Positions 15,797 to 25,896 are shown, counted from the stretch's first letter. The stretch is DNA of 64,000 nucleotides from Pseudoponticoccus marisrubri (GCF_001482405.1 NZ_LPXO01000015.1:1-64000), one strand, 5' to 3'. The notes: a model not told the origin generated them from the sequence alone. Numbers and translations are program-made.

Positions 15797-17254
15797 GTGA
15801 AGGGACTTCGCGGGCAGTCAGGCCGGTACGGCCTGGGAATGGTGACGTTTGTCTGGCTGGCATTGATGGTGCCGATCGCCACGGCAGCCGCACCCTACGC
15901 AGCGATGGTCATGGACGCGCGCAACGGCAAGGTGCTGCATGCCAGCAATGCCGATACGCGGCTGCATCCGGCCTCGCTCACCAAGATGATGACGCTCTAC
16001 ATCGCCTTCGAGGCGGTGCAGAACGGCGAGATCACCATGGACGCGATGGTCACGATCTCGCGCTTTGCCGCGTCCGAGCCACCCTCCAAGCTGGGGCTGC
16101 GGACCGGGCAGAAGATCAAGCTGCGCTATCTCGTGCGGGCCGCGGCGGTGAAATCGGCCAATGACGCGGCCACCGCCATCGGCGAGGCGATCGAGGGCTC
16201 AGAGGCCGCCTTTGCCCGGCGCATGAACCGCACGGCCAAGGCCATGGGCATGACGCGCACCACCTTCCGCAACGCCCATGGGCTGACCGAGGACGGGCAC
16301 CTGTCCACGGCGCGCGACATGACCCTGCTGGGGCGTCACATGATCTATGACTACCCGATGTACTACAACCTGTTCTCGCGCCAGACGGCCGATGCGGGCG
16401 TGCGCCGGGTCGCCCATACCAACCGGCGGCTGCTGCAGGCCTATCGCGGCGCGGACGGGATCAAGACCGGCTACACGCGTGCGGCGGGTTTCAACCTCGT
16501 CGCCTCGGCGCAGCGCGGCTCCGAGCGGGTGATCGCCACGGTGTTCGGCGGCCGCTCCACCGCGTCGCGCAATGCCAAGGTGGCCGAGCTGCTGGACCTG
16601 GGCTTTTCCCGGTCGCCGTCGCGCGTGGCGCTGCGGGCCCCGCGCGTGCCGCCCTATCTTGGCCGCGCCAGCGGGCCGGTCGTGACCACGGCCAAGGCCG
16701 GCATCCCGCCCGCCGACAGCGGCAAGATCATCCGTCGCGGCAGCGCCGCCGTGGCGCGCAGCCTGCGCCCGGTGGCACGTCCGGTGCCCGACACCACGCC
16801 CGACGTGGCGCCGCTGGTGGCCGATCTGCAGGATGATATCGAAACCGTGCTGAAAGAGGTGCAGATCGCCGCCGCGGCCGAGGCCTCGTCCCGCGCGCCG
16901 GACGCCTCGCCCAAGCCGGTGCCGCGCCCGGAGGGGCTGCTGCTGGCCGCCACCGCCGAAGAGCCGCCGACCCCGGCGCGCAAGGCCGAGGTGGTCACCC
17001 GCCTGTCGACCTCGGGCGGACGTCACTGGGGCATCAATATCGGCCGCTTCCCCAACCGCTTCGCCGCCGAGAAGGTGCTGCTGAAGACCGCGTTGACCGA
17101 GACGGCGACGCTGGACGGCGCGCTGCGCAAGGTGGTCAAGGGATCGCGCGGATGGGATGCCAACTTCATGGGCCTGACCCGCGACACGGCCGAGCTGGCC
17201 TGCCGCCGGCTGCATGCGCGCCAGCTCAACTGCTTCATGATCGGGCCGGGCTGA
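15797..17254 (+). CDS. dacF: D-alanyl-D-alanine carboxypeptidase (PBP5/6, S11) with SPOR domain
   Basis: Using GTG 15797 the product has 485 residues, with a basic start and a signal sequence at about 11-31 (VTFVWLALMVPIATAAA). The penicillin-binding motifs are SLTK (60-63), SAN (120-122) and KTG (223-225). A Pro/Ala-rich linker leads to a C-terminal SPOR domain, seen as GRHWGINIGRFPNRFAAEKV, which binds denuded septal peptidoglycan. It trims stem pentapeptides in the periplasm. An in-frame ATG at 15725 would add 24 residues; GTG is preferred because agaaaggcgg precedes it. The gene is followed by an intrinsic terminator. Confidence 0.88.
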   Translation: MKGLRGQSGRYGLGMVTFVWLALMVPIATAAAPYAAMVMDARNGKVLHASNADTRLHPASLTKMMTLYIAFEAVQNGEITMDAMVTISRFAASEPPSKLGLRTGQKIKLRYLVRAAAVKSANDAATAIGEAIEGSEAAFARRMNRTAKAMGMTRTTFRNAHGLTEDGHLSTARDMTLLGRHMIYDYPMYYNLFSRQTADAGVRRVAHTNRRLLQAYRGADGIKTGYTRAAGFNLVASAQRGSERVIATVFGGRSTASRNAKVAELLDLGFSRSPSRVALRAPRVPPYLGRASGPVVTTAKAGIPPADSGKIIRRGSAAVARSLRPVARPVPDTTPDVAPLVADLQDDIETVLKEVQIAAAAEASSRAPDASPKPVPRPEGLLLAATAEEPPTPARKAEVVTRLSTSGGRHWGINIGRFPNRFAAEKVLLKTALTETATLDGALRKVVKGSRGWDANFMGLTRDTAELACRRLHARQLNCFMIGPG

Positions 17255-17280
17255 GCCCCGTCTGACCGCTCCGCCCCTGC

Positions 17281-17312
17281 AAAGCCCCGGCCATTGCGCC
17301 GGGGCTTTTTCA
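17281..17312 (+). terminator. Intrinsic terminator after the carboxypeptidase gene
   Basis: AAAGCCCCGG pairs with CCGGGGCTTT around the loop CCATTGCG and is followed by further T residues. It lies 27 bases past the stop and, with its A-rich left side, could act on both strands for the convergent oxidoreductase gene. Confidence 0.85.
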
Positions 17313-17326
17313 TTGGCGGGATCCGC

Positions 17327-18409
17327 TCAGCGGCGGCCGAAGGCGCGCTGGTACTTGCCGATGAACAGGTCCTTGCCCTTCATCTGGCGGGTCAGCAGGT
17401 CGCCCACCGTCTTCAGCACAAGGAAGGAACTGCCGCGCCGGGGGCCCAGCGGGATCAGGATCGGCGCCTTGCGCCAGGGCGTGTAGCGGGGCAGGTCCTC
17501 GACCCGGCGGCCGGCGCAGAGCGCCTTGAGCGTCTTGGTCAGCCACGGCCCCTGCCGCGCGGTGGCGACCACGGTCATGCCGTCGCCGGTGGCAGCCACG
17601 TCGCCCGCCGCGAAAAGGTTGGGGAGCTGCGGGGAGGGGCGCAGCCAGTCATCCACCTTGATCCGGCCCTGGCCCGTCACCTCGGCGCCGGGCAGGTTGG
17701 TCAGCAGCTCCGAGCTGGCCGTCGCGCCCAGCACCGGGAAGACGAGATCCGCCTCGATCCGCGTGCCGTCCGACAGGGTCAGGGTGCCCTCGAAAGGCGC
17801 GGTGGTTTCGGGCAGATCCTCGGCCCGCGCGCCCAGCACCAGCTTCACGCCCATGTGGCGCAGCTTGACGGTCAGCGCGCGCCCCAGCGCGGCGGGCTGG
17901 TCGGGGAAAAGCGCAGGTTGGTCCGAGATCAGGTAGACCGTCTTGTCGGGCATGAAATGCGCGATCTCGCCGGCCAGCTCGGTGCCCACGGCGCCGGCGC
18001 CCACGATGGCCACGGTCTTGGCCGCGACCAGGCGCGCATGCGCTTCGGCGTTCTGCGCCCGCAGCCAGGCAATGTCGTCGCCCTTTGCCTTGAAGGGCAG
18101 GGCATTGGACGATCCGGTGGCGGCAACGACATAATCGGCCGCGACCCGGCTGCCATCCGCCAGCGTCACGCCTTCCGCGTCCAGCGCGGTCGCACGGGCC
18201 TGCAGAACGCGACCGCGCGAGAGCAGCTTGTCATAGGGGATCAGCGCATCGTCCAGCAGCTCGGGCGTGACCACGGCGCGGATCATCGCCGAGGTATGCA
18301 CGAAATGGCTGCGCTGCTCGATCAGCGTGACCTCGGCCGTGTCCTCCAGCGACCGGGCCAGCTCGGCGCCCAGGTAGCCGCCCCCCACGATTGCGATCCG
18401 TTTCGACAT
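17327..18409 (-). CDS. FAD-dependent NAD(P)H oxidoreductase (NDH-2/AIFM2-like)
   Basis: From ATG 18409 the product has 360 residues with two Rossmann motifs, RIAIVGGGYLGAELA near the N-terminus for FAD and TVAIVGAGAVGTELA near 137 for NAD(P)H. The FAD-closing motif NLFAAGDVAATGD lies near 275. There is no CxxC redox pair, so thioredoxin-reductase type chemistry is unlikely. The overall look is of an NADH:quinone oxidoreductase or the AIFM2/FSP1 group, acting at the inner membrane face. The quinone-linked COQ9 gene lies nearby. Confidence 0.8.
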   Translation of the reverse strand: MSKRIAIVGGGYLGAELARSLEDTAEVTLIEQRSHFVHTSAMIRAVVTPELLDDALIPYDKLLSRGRVLQARATALDAEGVTLADGSRVAADYVVAATGSSNALPFKAKGDDIAWLRAQNAEAHARLVAAKTVAIVGAGAVGTELAGEIAHFMPDKTVYLISDQPALFPDQPAALGRALTVKLRHMGVKLVLGARAEDLPETTAPFEGTLTLSDGTRIEADLVFPVLGATASSELLTNLPGAEVTGQGRIKVDDWLRPSPQLPNLFAAGDVAATGDGMTVVATARQGPWLTKTLKALCAGRRVEDLPRYTPWRKAPILIPLGPRRGSSFLVLKTVGDLLTRQMKGKDLFIGKYQRAFGRR

Positions 18410-18506
18410 GTGCTCCGCCTCTCTGCATTGTCCGGTTGGGGCAAGGGTAGGGTTCGGGGTCCGCAAGACCAAGCCGCGCACAATTTGCCGGGCCCTTAAA
18501 CAGACG

Positions 18507-18534
18507 AACCCCCGAGAGGCGGCCTCCGGGGGTT
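18507..18534 (-). terminator. Intrinsic terminator, probably of rpsU
   Basis: AACCCCCGAGAGG and CCTCCGGGGGTT form a strong GC stem with a two-to-four base loop, 39 bases past the rpsU stop on the minus strand. The downstream minus-strand bases are only partly T-rich (cgtctgttt). Confidence 0.65.
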
Positions 18535-18572
18535 GTCACGTGACTTCAGTGTCTGAAGACAAAGGCGGGCGC

Positions 18573-18779
18573 TTAGAGCAGCCCTTCGCGCTGGGCCTTC
18601 TTGCGCGCCAGCTTGCGGGCACGACGAATCGCCTCGGCCTTTTCACGGGCCTTCTTCTCGGAGGGTTTCTCGAAATGCTGCCGAAGCTTCATTTCGCGGA
18701 ACACGCCTTCGCGCTGCAGCTTTTTCTTCAGGGCGCGGAGCGCCTGATCGACATTGTTGTCGCGAACACTGACCTGCAT
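18573..18779 (-). CDS. rpsU: 30S ribosomal protein bS21
   Basis: The 68-residue product begins [20 protein letters not shown] and is followed by the basic helix [20 protein letters not shown], diagnostic of bS21. It takes part in initiation on the 30S subunit. AAAGGTGGTGAC precedes the start. In many proteobacteria rpsU sits directly before dnaG-rpoD; here it is about 36 kb away from that pair. Confidence 0.97.
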   Translation of the reverse strand: MQVSVRDNNVDQALRALKKKLQREGVFREMKLRQHFEKPSEKKAREKAEAIRRARKLARKKAQREGLL

Positions 18780-18896
18780 GTGGTTGTCACCACCTTTCTA
18801 GTTTCGAGTTGCAAGGAAAATTGCAGGAGGTGGCCGTATAGCAAGCAGCGGCCTAGTTGTCTAGTGTCACGCCCAACGCCACGAGGAGACGATCCC

Positions 18897-19580
18897 ATGA
18901 CCGAGACGACTGCCGACAGCCTGCTGGACGCCGCGCTGATGCATGTGCCGTTCGACGGCTGGTCCGAGGCCACGTTCCGCGCCGCGATCCGCGACACCGA
19001 GACCGAGCGCGCGGTGGCGCGCGGCCTGTTCCCGCGCGGCGCGGTGGATCTTGCCGTGGCCTATCACAAGCGCGGTGATGCCTTGATGCGCGACCGGATC
19101 GCGGCCGCCGACCTGAGCGAGATGCGCTTCCGCGACAAGGTGGCCTTTGCCGTGCGCGCCCGGATCGAGGCGGTGGATGACCGCGAGGCGGTGCGCCGGG
19201 GCACGACGCTGTTCGCCCTGCCGATGCATGCGGCCGAGGGCGCGCGGCTGATCTGGGGCACGGCCGACGCGATCTGGACCGCGCTGGGCGACAGCTCGGA
19301 GGACATCAACTGGTACACCAAGCGCGCCAGCCTGTCGGGGGTCTACTCGGCCACCGTGCTCTACTGGCTGGGCGACGATTCGCTGGGCAACGAGGCGACC
19401 TGGGATTTCCTCGACCGCCGGATCGAGGACGTGATGCAGATCGAGAAGGTGAAGGCCTCGATGCAGGACAACCGGCTCTTCGGCACGCTGATGGCAGGGC
19501 CTTCAAAGCTCTTCGACCTCGTGCGCGCACCGGGGCAGGGGATGCACGACGACCTGCCGGGGCAAAGCGGCGCGCGCTAG
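18897..19580 (+). CDS. COQ9-family ubiquinone biosynthesis protein
   Basis: The 227-residue product matches COQ9 (TetR-fold lipid-binding protein). The N-terminal helices include DAALMHVPFDGWSEATFRAA, the characteristic COQ9 start, and the C-terminal part has INWYTKRASLSGVYSATVLY and WDFLDRRIEDVMQIEK. COQ9 presents quinone intermediates to the COQ7-type hydroxylase in ubiquinone synthesis. The start is supported by gaggag ten bases upstream. It is divergent from rpsU. Confidence 0.92.
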   Translation: MTETTADSLLDAALMHVPFDGWSEATFRAAIRDTETERAVARGLFPRGAVDLAVAYHKRGDALMRDRIAAADLSEMRFRDKVAFAVRARIEAVDDREAVRRGTTLFALPMHAAEGARLIWGTADAIWTALGDSSEDINWYTKRASLSGVYSATVLYWLGDDSLGNEATWDFLDRRIEDVMQIEKVKASMQDNRLFGTLMAGPSKLFDLVRAPGQGMHDDLPGQSGAR

Positions 19581-19662
19581 GCCTCAACGACCCGGGACGC
19601 TTTGCCCTTTGTCCGCCGCCGCCGACTTGCTACCACGCGGGCCAAGTCGAAAGGATCAGCGG

Positions 19663-20646
19663 ATGACGGACATGCGAGCAATCGAGATTTCTGAGCCGGG
19701 CGGACCCGAGGTGCTGCGCCCCGTGACGCGCGGGCGGCCCGAGCCCGCGGCCGGACAGGTGGTGATTGAAGTGGCCTATGCCGGGGTCAACCGCCCCGAC
19801 GCGCTGCAGCGCGCAGGCAATTACGCGCCGCCGCCCGGCGCCTCGGACCTGCCGGGGCTTGAGGCTTCGGGCACCGTGGTGGCCGTGGGGGACGGGGTCG
19901 ACTGGCCGCGCGTCGGCGACGCGGTCTGCGCCCTGCTGCCGGGCGGGGGCTATGCCGAGTATGTCGCCACACCCGCCGCGCATTGCCTGCCCGTGCCCGA
20001 CGGGATGGGGCTGAAAGAGGCGGCCTGCCTGCCCGAGACCTTCTTCACCGTCTGGACCAACGTTTTCGACCGCGGCGGCCTGCAGGCGAGCGAGCGTTTC
20101 CTCGTGCATGGCGGCTCGTCCGGGATCGGCACAACGGCGATCCAACTGGCCCGGCATTTCGGCGCACGGGTCTTCGCCACCGCCGGCTCGGCCGAGAAAT
20201 GTGCCGCCTGCACGCGGCTGGGCGCCGAGCGCGCGATCAACTACCGCGACGAGGATTTCGTCGAGGTTTTGCGCGCCGAGGGCGGGGCGAACCTGATCCT
20301 CGACATGGTGGGGGGCGATTACATCCCGCGCAACGTCAAGGCGCTGGCCGATGACGGGCGGCTGGTGCAGATCGCCTTTCTGCAGGGCCCCAAGGCCGAG
20401 CTGAATTTTGCCCAGCTCATGGTGCGCCGCCTGACGATCACCGGCAGCACGCTGCGCCCGCAGAGCGACCTGGCCAAGGCCCGCATCGCCGAGGCGCTGC
20501 GCACCCATGTCTGGCCGCTGCTGGAGGCGGGACGCGTGGCGCCGGTCATGGATTCCGAGTTTCCGCTGGACGAGGCCGCCGCGGCCCATGCGCGGATGGA
20601 AAGCTCGGACCATATCGGCAAGATCGTCCTCAAGGTCCGCGACTGA
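19663..20646 (+). CDS. NAD(P)H:quinone oxidoreductase (zeta-crystallin/MDR family)
   Basis: The 327-residue product is a zinc-free medium-chain dehydrogenase. The substrate domain has VAYAGVNRPDALQRAGNY and the nucleotide motif is HGGSSGIGTTAIQLA near 149-163. FATAGSAEKCAACTRLGA resembles the NADPH-selecting strand of quinone reductases (PIG3-like). It is predicted to reduce quinones with NADPH in the cytosol. ATG 19663 has aaaggatcagcgg upstream. It is 82 bases after COQ9 on the same strand and may be co-transcribed. Confidence 0.9.
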   Translation: MTDMRAIEISEPGGPEVLRPVTRGRPEPAAGQVVIEVAYAGVNRPDALQRAGNYAPPPGASDLPGLEASGTVVAVGDGVDWPRVGDAVCALLPGGGYAEYVATPAAHCLPVPDGMGLKEAACLPETFFTVWTNVFDRGGLQASERFLVHGGSSGIGTTAIQLARHFGARVFATAGSAEKCAACTRLGAERAINYRDEDFVEVLRAEGGANLILDMVGGDYIPRNVKALADDGRLVQIAFLQGPKAELNFAQLMVRRLTITGSTLRPQSDLAKARIAEALRTHVWPLLEAGRVAPVMDSEFPLDEAAAAHARMESSDHIGKIVLKVRD

Positions 20647-20699
20647 CCGTGTGGCGCAGGCGGGGGCGGCCCCTCCTGCGCCGGGGTCACGTCACGGCG

Positions 20700-21554
20700 T
20701 CACTTCACCGCGCGGCGATAGAGATGCCAGGTGGCATGGCCCAGCCAGGGCAGCACCAGCACCAGCCCCAGCAGGAAGGGCAGGCTGCCCAGCACCAGCA
20801 GCCCGGCCACCAGCGCGCCCCAGGCCAGGATCACCTGCGGGTTCTGCCGGGTCACGCGCACCGATGTCTCGACCGCCACGGGAAGACCTGTCTTGCGGTC
20901 GAGCAGCAGCGGGAAGGCCACGACCGACACGGCCAGAACCACCAGCGCAAAGACGAAGCCGATCCCGCAGCCCAGCACGATCATCGTCCAGCCCGCCCCG
21001 GTGCCCAGAACCTGGGACAGGAACGCCCCGATCGAGGCCGGCGCGCCGGGGCCCATCGTGACCGAGTAGAGCGTCATCGCCACCGCCATCCAGGCCAGGA
21101 ACAGCATCGCCAGGTAGAGCCCAAGCACGAGGATCGCGCTGAACGAAGGGCGCTCCACCACTTTCAGCGCGCTCAGCATGCCGGCATCCTCGCCGGCCTC
21201 GCGCCGGCGGCTGATCTCGTAGACCCCGACGGCGGCCACCGGGCCCAGCAGGGCAAAGCCCGCGACCAGCGGGAAGAGCAGCGGCACCAGCGACATCTGC
21301 AGCCCGATCCCCATCAGGACCAGCCCCATCACCGGGTAGAGCAGGACGAGAAACATCACGTCGCTGCGGCTGGCCTGGAAATCGGCCCAGCCGTCACGCA
21401 GCGCGCCGCGAATATCCTGCATCGAGAGGGTCTGGACCTGCGGCGGGGCCACGTCCTCGCTGCCCAGCCGCGAGGTGCTTGCCGCCACGTGTCGCCCGGT
21501 GCGGCCGATCACGTTGGCCAGCCATGTGCCGGGATTGCCGATCGTCTGAGCCAT
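20700..21554 (-). CDS. DUF2189 integral membrane protein
   Basis: The 284-residue product has an N-terminal cytoplasmic part of about 60 residues (with DIRGALRDGWADF) and then roughly six hydrophobic segments from about 65 to 265. The repeated-looking hydrophobic block FLVLLYPVMGLVLMGIGLQM and the general plan match DUF2189 proteins, which are common beside respiratory genes in Rhodobacterales. No function is established. It is convergent with the quinone reductase gene. Confidence 0.8.
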   Translation of the reverse strand: MAQTIGNPGTWLANVIGRTGRHVAASTSRLGSEDVAPPQVQTLSMQDIRGALRDGWADFQASRSDVMFLVLLYPVMGLVLMGIGLQMSLVPLLFPLVAGFALLGPVAAVGVYEISRRREAGEDAGMLSALKVVERPSFSAILVLGLYLAMLFLAWMAVAMTLYSVTMGPGAPASIGAFLSQVLGTGAGWTMIVLGCGIGFVFALVVLAVSVVAFPLLLDRKTGLPVAVETSVRVTRQNPQVILAWGALVAGLLVLGSLPFLLGLVLVLPWLGHATWHLYRRAVK

Positions 21555-21702
21555 GTCTTACCTCCTCGTTGGCATGCGCATACCAACCGGGCAGGGCCAT
21601 GGGGCGCCCACGGCCAGACCGGCAAGCGCACGATGCGACAAAGGGTAGCATGATTCTGCCGCCCCGTGGGTCACGGAGTGGCGAGGGCCCGCGCCGGCGG
21701 GC

Positions 21703-22662
21703 CTATCCGCGCCAGTCGAAGAAGCCGGGACCGGCGCGCGACAGCAGATCGGCGGCCAGGGCGCGGCCCAGCTCGGGCCCCTCGACGATCGGCCCGCTGA
21801 CCGCGCCGGCATGCGCTTCCGAGCCGTCGGGGCGCAGGATCTCGCCGCGCAGGTGCAGCTGATCGCCGTCCAGCTCGGCCAGCGCGGCGATCGGCGTCTC
21901 GCACGAGCCGTCGAGCGCGGCCAGGAAGGCGCGCTCGGCCGCCAGCCGTTGGGCGGTGGTCAGGTCGTGGATTGCCGCCAGCATCCCTGCCACGCGCGAA
22001 TCGCTCTCGCGGCGCTCGATGCCGATTGCGCCCTGCGCGACGGCGGGCAGCATGTCCTCGGGCGGGATCGGGGTCTGCGGCACATGGGTCATGCCCAGCC
22101 GGCTCAGCCCCGCGCAGGCGAGGAAGGTGGCATAGGCTACGCCGTCCTCGAGTTTCTTCAGCCGGGTCTGCAGGTTGCCGCGGAACTCGACCACGCGCAG
22201 GTCGGGGCGGCGGTGCAGCAGCTGCGAGCGGCGGCGCAGCGACGAGGTGCCCACCACCGCGCCGTCCGGCAGATCGGCGATGGTCGCGGCATGCGGGCAG
22301 ATGAAGGCGTCGCGCGTGTCCTCGCGCGGCAGCAGGCAGTCCAGCACCAGCCCCTCGGGCTGCTCGACCGGCATGTCCTTCATCGAGTGGACGGCGATGT
22401 CGATGCGGCCGTCCAGCATCGCCTCCTCGATCTCCTTGGTGAACAGGCCCTTGTTGCCGATCTCCTTCAGCGGCCGGTCCGCGGCGATCATCGCGCGGTC
22501 GTCGCCGGTGGTCTTGATCACCACGATCTCGAAGGCCTCCGGCGCCAGGTCATGCGCGGCGGCCAGCCTGTCGCGGGTCTCGTGGGCCTGGGCCAGCGCC
22601 AGCGGCGAGCCGCGGGTGCCGATCTTCAGGGGGGCGGCGGGGGAGGGCAGATCCGTCTTCAT
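21703..22662 (-). CDS. hemC: Hydroxymethylbilane synthase (porphobilinogen deaminase)
   Basis: The 319-residue product has [18 protein letters not shown] at the N-terminus, the active-site loop with [18 protein letters not shown], and the dipyrromethane-binding Cys-254 in [11 protein letters not shown]. It polymerises four porphobilinogen units to hydroxymethylbilane. The start at 22662 fits the family start. It is divergent from hemE, with 84 bases shared between the two genes, so common regulation is possible. Confidence 0.97.
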   Translation of the reverse strand: MKTDLPSPAAPLKIGTRGSPLALAQAHETRDRLAAAHDLAPEAFEIVVIKTTGDDRAMIAADRPLKEIGNKGLFTKEIEEAMLDGRIDIAVHSMKDMPVEQPEGLVLDCLLPREDTRDAFICPHAATIADLPDGAVVGTSSLRRRSQLLHRRPDLRVVEFRGNLQTRLKKLEDGVAYATFLACAGLSRLGMTHVPQTPIPPEDMLPAVAQGAIGIERRESDSRVAGMLAAIHDLTTAQRLAAERAFLAALDGSCETPIAALAELDGDQLHLRGEILRPDGSEAHAGAVSGPIVEGPELGRALAADLLSRAGPGFFDWRG

Positions 22663-22746
22663 GCGCAAAGCTTTATGCGGCAGGCTGCCCGCTGGCAACC
22701 GGGCTTGATTTGCCATATGCGACGGAAAACGGATGGGAGGCCCCCG

Positions 22747-23775
22747 ATGAGCAAGACGATCCTGCGTGCCCTGGCGGGCGAGACATTGCCGGTACCGCCG
22801 GTCTGGATGATGCGGCAGGCGGGCCGCTACCTGCCCGAGTACCGCGCCACGCGGGCCGAGGCGGGGGATTTCCTGTCGCTGTGCTACAACCCGGAACTGG
22901 CGACCGAGGTCACGCTGCAGCCGATCCGGCGCTACGGGTTCGACGGCGCGATCCTCTTCGCCGACATCCTGCTGCTGCCGCAGGCGCTGGGGGCGGATCT
23001 GTGGTTCGTCACGGGCGAGGGCCCGCGCCTGTCCACGATCACTTGCCAGGCCGATTTCGACAAGCTGGGCCGGGGCGAGATGATCCATGACACGCTCTCG
23101 CCGATCTACGAGACGGTGTCGCGGCTGTCCCGCGAGCTGCCGGAGGAGACGACGCTGATCGGCTTTGCCGGCGCACCCTGGACCGTGGCGACCTACATGA
23201 TCGCGGGCAAGGGCACGCCCGACCAGGGCCCGGCGCACGCGCTCAAGGACGAGAACCGCCCGCTTTTCGAGGCGCTGATCGAGCGGCTGACCGAGGGCAC
23301 GATCGACTACCTCTCCGAGCAGGTGAAGGCCGGCGCCGAGGTGGTCAAGATCTTCGACAGCTGGGCCGGCTCGCTCGAGGGCGAGGATTTCGACCGCTAC
23401 GCGCTGGCCCCGGCGCGCACCATCACGCAGGAGCTCAAGAGCCGCTTCCCCGGCCTGCCGGTGATCGTCTTCCCGCGGCAGGCGGGCGACAAGTATGTCG
23501 GCTTCCACGCGGCCACGGGCGCGGATTGCGTGGCGCTCGACGACAGTGTCAGCCCCGACTGGGCGGCCGAGCATGTGCAGGTCTCGGGCTGCGTGCAGGG
23601 CAACCTCGCCAACACCCACATGGTCACCGGCGGCCAGGCGCTGGTGGACGAGACAAGGCGCGTGGTGCAGGCGTTCTCCAAGGGGCCGCACATCTTCAAT
23701 CTCGGCCACGGCATCACGCCCGACGCCGATCCCGAGAACGTGCAGCTGATGATCGACACGATCCGGAACGGCTAG
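22747..23775 (+). CDS. hemE: Uroporphyrinogen decarboxylase
   Basis: The 342-residue product is full length for HemE. It contains [17 protein letters not shown] (signature 1), the [12 protein letters not shown] region, [16 protein letters not shown] (signature 2), and [15 protein letters not shown] at the C-terminus. It decarboxylates uroporphyrinogen III to coproporphyrinogen III, which HemF (11535-12425) then oxidises. The final G of its TAG stop also begins a 58-base double-hairpin structure. Confidence 0.97.
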   Translation: MSKTILRALAGETLPVPPVWMMRQAGRYLPEYRATRAEAGDFLSLCYNPELATEVTLQPIRRYGFDGAILFADILLLPQALGADLWFVTGEGPRLSTITCQADFDKLGRGEMIHDTLSPIYETVSRLSRELPEETTLIGFAGAPWTVATYMIAGKGTPDQGPAHALKDENRPLFEALIERLTEGTIDYLSEQVKAGAEVVKIFDSWAGSLEGEDFDRYALAPARTITQELKSRFPGLPVIVFPRQAGDKYVGFHAATGADCVALDDSVSPDWAAEHVQVSGCVQGNLANTHMVTGGQALVDETRRVVQAFSKGPHIFNLGHGITPDADPENVQLMIDTIRNG

Positions 23776-23832
23776 GCGGACAAATTCCATCAGATGGAAT
23801 TTGCAAGAATTTTCCGAAAATTCTTGTCCGCC
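23775..23832. repeat. Two perfect palindromes enclosed by an outer 6-bp stem
   Basis: The outer arms GGCGGA (23775-23780) and TCCGCC (23827-23832) are complementary. Between them lie two perfect odd palindromes placed head to tail: 23781-23803 (arm CAAATTCCATC, centre A) and 23804-23826 (arm CAAGAATTTTC, centre C). The whole 58 bases can form a three-way junction without unpaired bases outside the loops. It sits between the convergent ends of hemE and an EamA transporter gene and is strikingly AT-rich for the region. It may act as a two-way terminator. Confidence 0.92.
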
Positions 23833-23837
23833 CCCTG

Positions 23838-24815
23838 TCAGCGGCGTCCCCAGAGCGAGCGGCGTCCCGGCGTGGGGCGGCCGCGCCGCCGTTCGCGCAG
23901 GAAGACGAAGATGCCGGCGCCGATGATCAGCGCGCAGCCGATCCAGGTCGCCGGTACCGGCCATTCGCCGAAGATCGCCCAGCCCCAGAAGATCGCCAGC
24001 GGCAGGCCGATATACTCGAAGGGCGCCACCGTCGCCGCCGCGGCCGAGCGGTAGGCCGCGCTCAGGCAGTAGCCCACGATGCCCGACATGCAGCCCAGCC
24101 CCAGGAAGACCGGCCAGTCCTCCTCGGGCGGCCAGCGCCAGGCGCGCAGCAGGAATTGCAGGCTCTCGTTCTCGACGCCTTCGGCAAAGCGCCCGTCGCC
24201 CGCCACCACGAAGAAGCCCAGCGAGACCACGAGGAAGGTCGACTGGATGTAGACCGCGAGGGCCGAGGCGCGCGTGGTCACGCCCAGCCGCCGTGTCAGC
24301 ACCTGCATCAGCGCGTAGAGCGCTGCGGCGATCACCGGCAGCAGCAGCACCCAGCGCGCCACGTCCAGCTCGGCCTTCCACGGCTCCTGCAGGATCACCA
24401 CGCCGGCAAAGCCCACCACCACCGCCCCCATGCGCAGCGGGCCCACCGTCTCGCCCAGCATCGGGATGGACAGCAGCGTGATGAAGAGCGGCGCGACGAA
24501 GAACAGCGCCGTCGCCTGGCCCAGCGGCAGCACCGCCACCGCGGCGAAGAAGGTCATGTTGGCCAGCACCACCAGCAGGCCGCGCAGCGCCTGGATGCCC
24601 GGGCGATCGGTGCGCAGCAGGCGCAGTCCGCCCTCGGCAAAGAGGAAGCCGAAGGTGAAGACCAGCCCGATCGCCGCGCGCACGAAGACCAGCTGGTGCA
24701 GCGGGTAGCCGCCGGACAGGACCTTGATCAGCAGGTCGTTGACCGAAATGGCCAGCGTGCCGATGCAGATGAACAGGATGCCGAGTCCGGGCCGGTCATG
24801 CGTGTCAGGTGTCAT
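23838..24815 (-). CDS. EamA/DMT-superfamily permease
   Basis: The 325-residue product has about ten hydrophobic segments in two EamA repeats, with ALRGLLVVLANMTFFAAVAV and the conserved PLGQATALFFVAPLF and ATVAPFEYIGLPLAIFWGW at the ends of the repeats. It is predicted to be an inner-membrane metabolite exporter. The substrate is unknown. The C-terminus is a basic tail, RERRRGRPTPGRR. It is divergent from the ABC exporter genes. Confidence 0.88.
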   Translation of the reverse strand: MTPDTHDRPGLGILFICIGTLAISVNDLLIKVLSGGYPLHQLVFVRAAIGLVFTFGFLFAEGGLRLLRTDRPGIQALRGLLVVLANMTFFAAVAVLPLGQATALFFVAPLFITLLSIPMLGETVGPLRMGAVVVGFAGVVILQEPWKAELDVARWVLLLPVIAAALYALMQVLTRRLGVTTRASALAVYIQSTFLVVSLGFFVVAGDGRFAEGVENESLQFLLRAWRWPPEEDWPVFLGLGCMSGIVGYCLSAAYRSAAAATVAPFEYIGLPLAIFWGWAIFGEWPVPATWIGCALIIGAGIFVFLRERRRGRPTPGRRSLWGRR

Positions 24816-24945
24816 GCCCTGCGCCTAGCGTCGCGCGCGCGCCCGGTCCATCCCCCAACGGACATGCATGGCCGTTGTGCAGGATTGCACGATTGCATTC
24901 TGAACGATCGGGTCTAGTTTCCCCACGCGAACAGGAGGGCCGGAC

Positions 24946-25896
24946 ATGGCGATGGTAGAGATCCGCGACGTGCGGAAATGGTACGAAGGCGGATTCGAGG
25001 CGCTCAAGGGCGTCACGCTCGACATCGAGGAGGGCGAGATCCTCGCGCTGCTCGGACCGAACGGGGCCGGCAAGACCACGCTCATCTCGGCGATTTGCGG
25101 CATCACCCGCCCCAGCGCGGGCGAGATCCGCGTCGGCGGCCATGACGTTGTCAGCGACTATCGCCGCGCCCGCGCGCTGGTCGGGCTGGTCCCGCAGGAG
25201 ATCAATCTCGAGCCCTTCACCAAGGTCGCCGACAGCGTGCGCTTCTCGCGCGGGCTGTTCGGCAAGCCGCATGACCCGGCCGCGATCGAGCGGATCCTGC
25301 GCAAGCTGTCGCTCTGGGACAAGCGCGACAGCAAGACGATGGAGCTGTCGGGCGGCATGAAGCGGCGCGTCCTTATCGCCAAGGCGCTGGCCCATGATCC
25401 GCGCGTTCTATTCCTTGATGAGCCCACCGCCGGGGTCGATGTCGAGTTGCGCCGCGACATGTGGCGCATCGTCGAAGAGCTCAAGGCCGATGGCGTGACC
25501 ATCATCCTGACCACGCATTACATCGAGGAGGCCGAGGCCATCGCCGACCGCGTGGGCGTGATCAACAAGGGCGAGATCCTGCTGGTCGAGGAAAAGGCCG
25601 GGCTGATGGCGCGCATGGGTCAGAAAGAGCTGCGCATCGACCTCGTCACCCCGGTCGAGACGCTGCCCGAGGCGCTGGCCGCCCATGAGCTGGAACTGGA
25701 GCGGGACGGGCGCGTGCTGGTCTACCGCTACGAGACCGGGTCCGGGCGCAGCGGCATCGGCCGCCTGATGGGCGAGATCGCCGCCGCGGGCCTGCAGGTC
25801 AGCGACGTGCACACCGCGCAGGATTCGCTCGAGGACATCTTCGTCAACCTCGTGGCCGGGCAGGACCACAGTGACATGGAAGGGCGCGCGGCATGA
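24946..25896 (+). CDS. ABC transporter ATP-binding protein (ABC-2 exporter type)
   Basis: The 316-residue product has Walker A GPNGAGKT (37-44), signature LSGGMKRR (134-141) and Walker B VLFLDEP (154-160), followed by the H-loop in [10 protein letters not shown]. The C-terminal 90 residues form the accessory domain found in NodI/DrrA-like ATPases. It energises export together with the permease whose start overlaps its stop by four bases (ATGA). The substrate is unknown. Confidence 0.93.
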   Translation: MAMVEIRDVRKWYEGGFEALKGVTLDIEEGEILALLGPNGAGKTTLISAICGITRPSAGEIRVGGHDVVSDYRRARALVGLVPQEINLEPFTKVADSVRFSRGLFGKPHDPAAIERILRKLSLWDKRDSKTMELSGGMKRRVLIAKALAHDPRVLFLDEPTAGVDVELRRDMWRIVEELKADGVTIILTTHYIEEAEAIADRVGVINKGEILLVEEKAGLMARMGQKELRIDLVTPVETLPEALAAHELELERDGRVLVYRYETGSGRSGIGRLMGEIAAAGLQVSDVHTAQDSLEDIFVNLVAGQDHSDMEGRAA

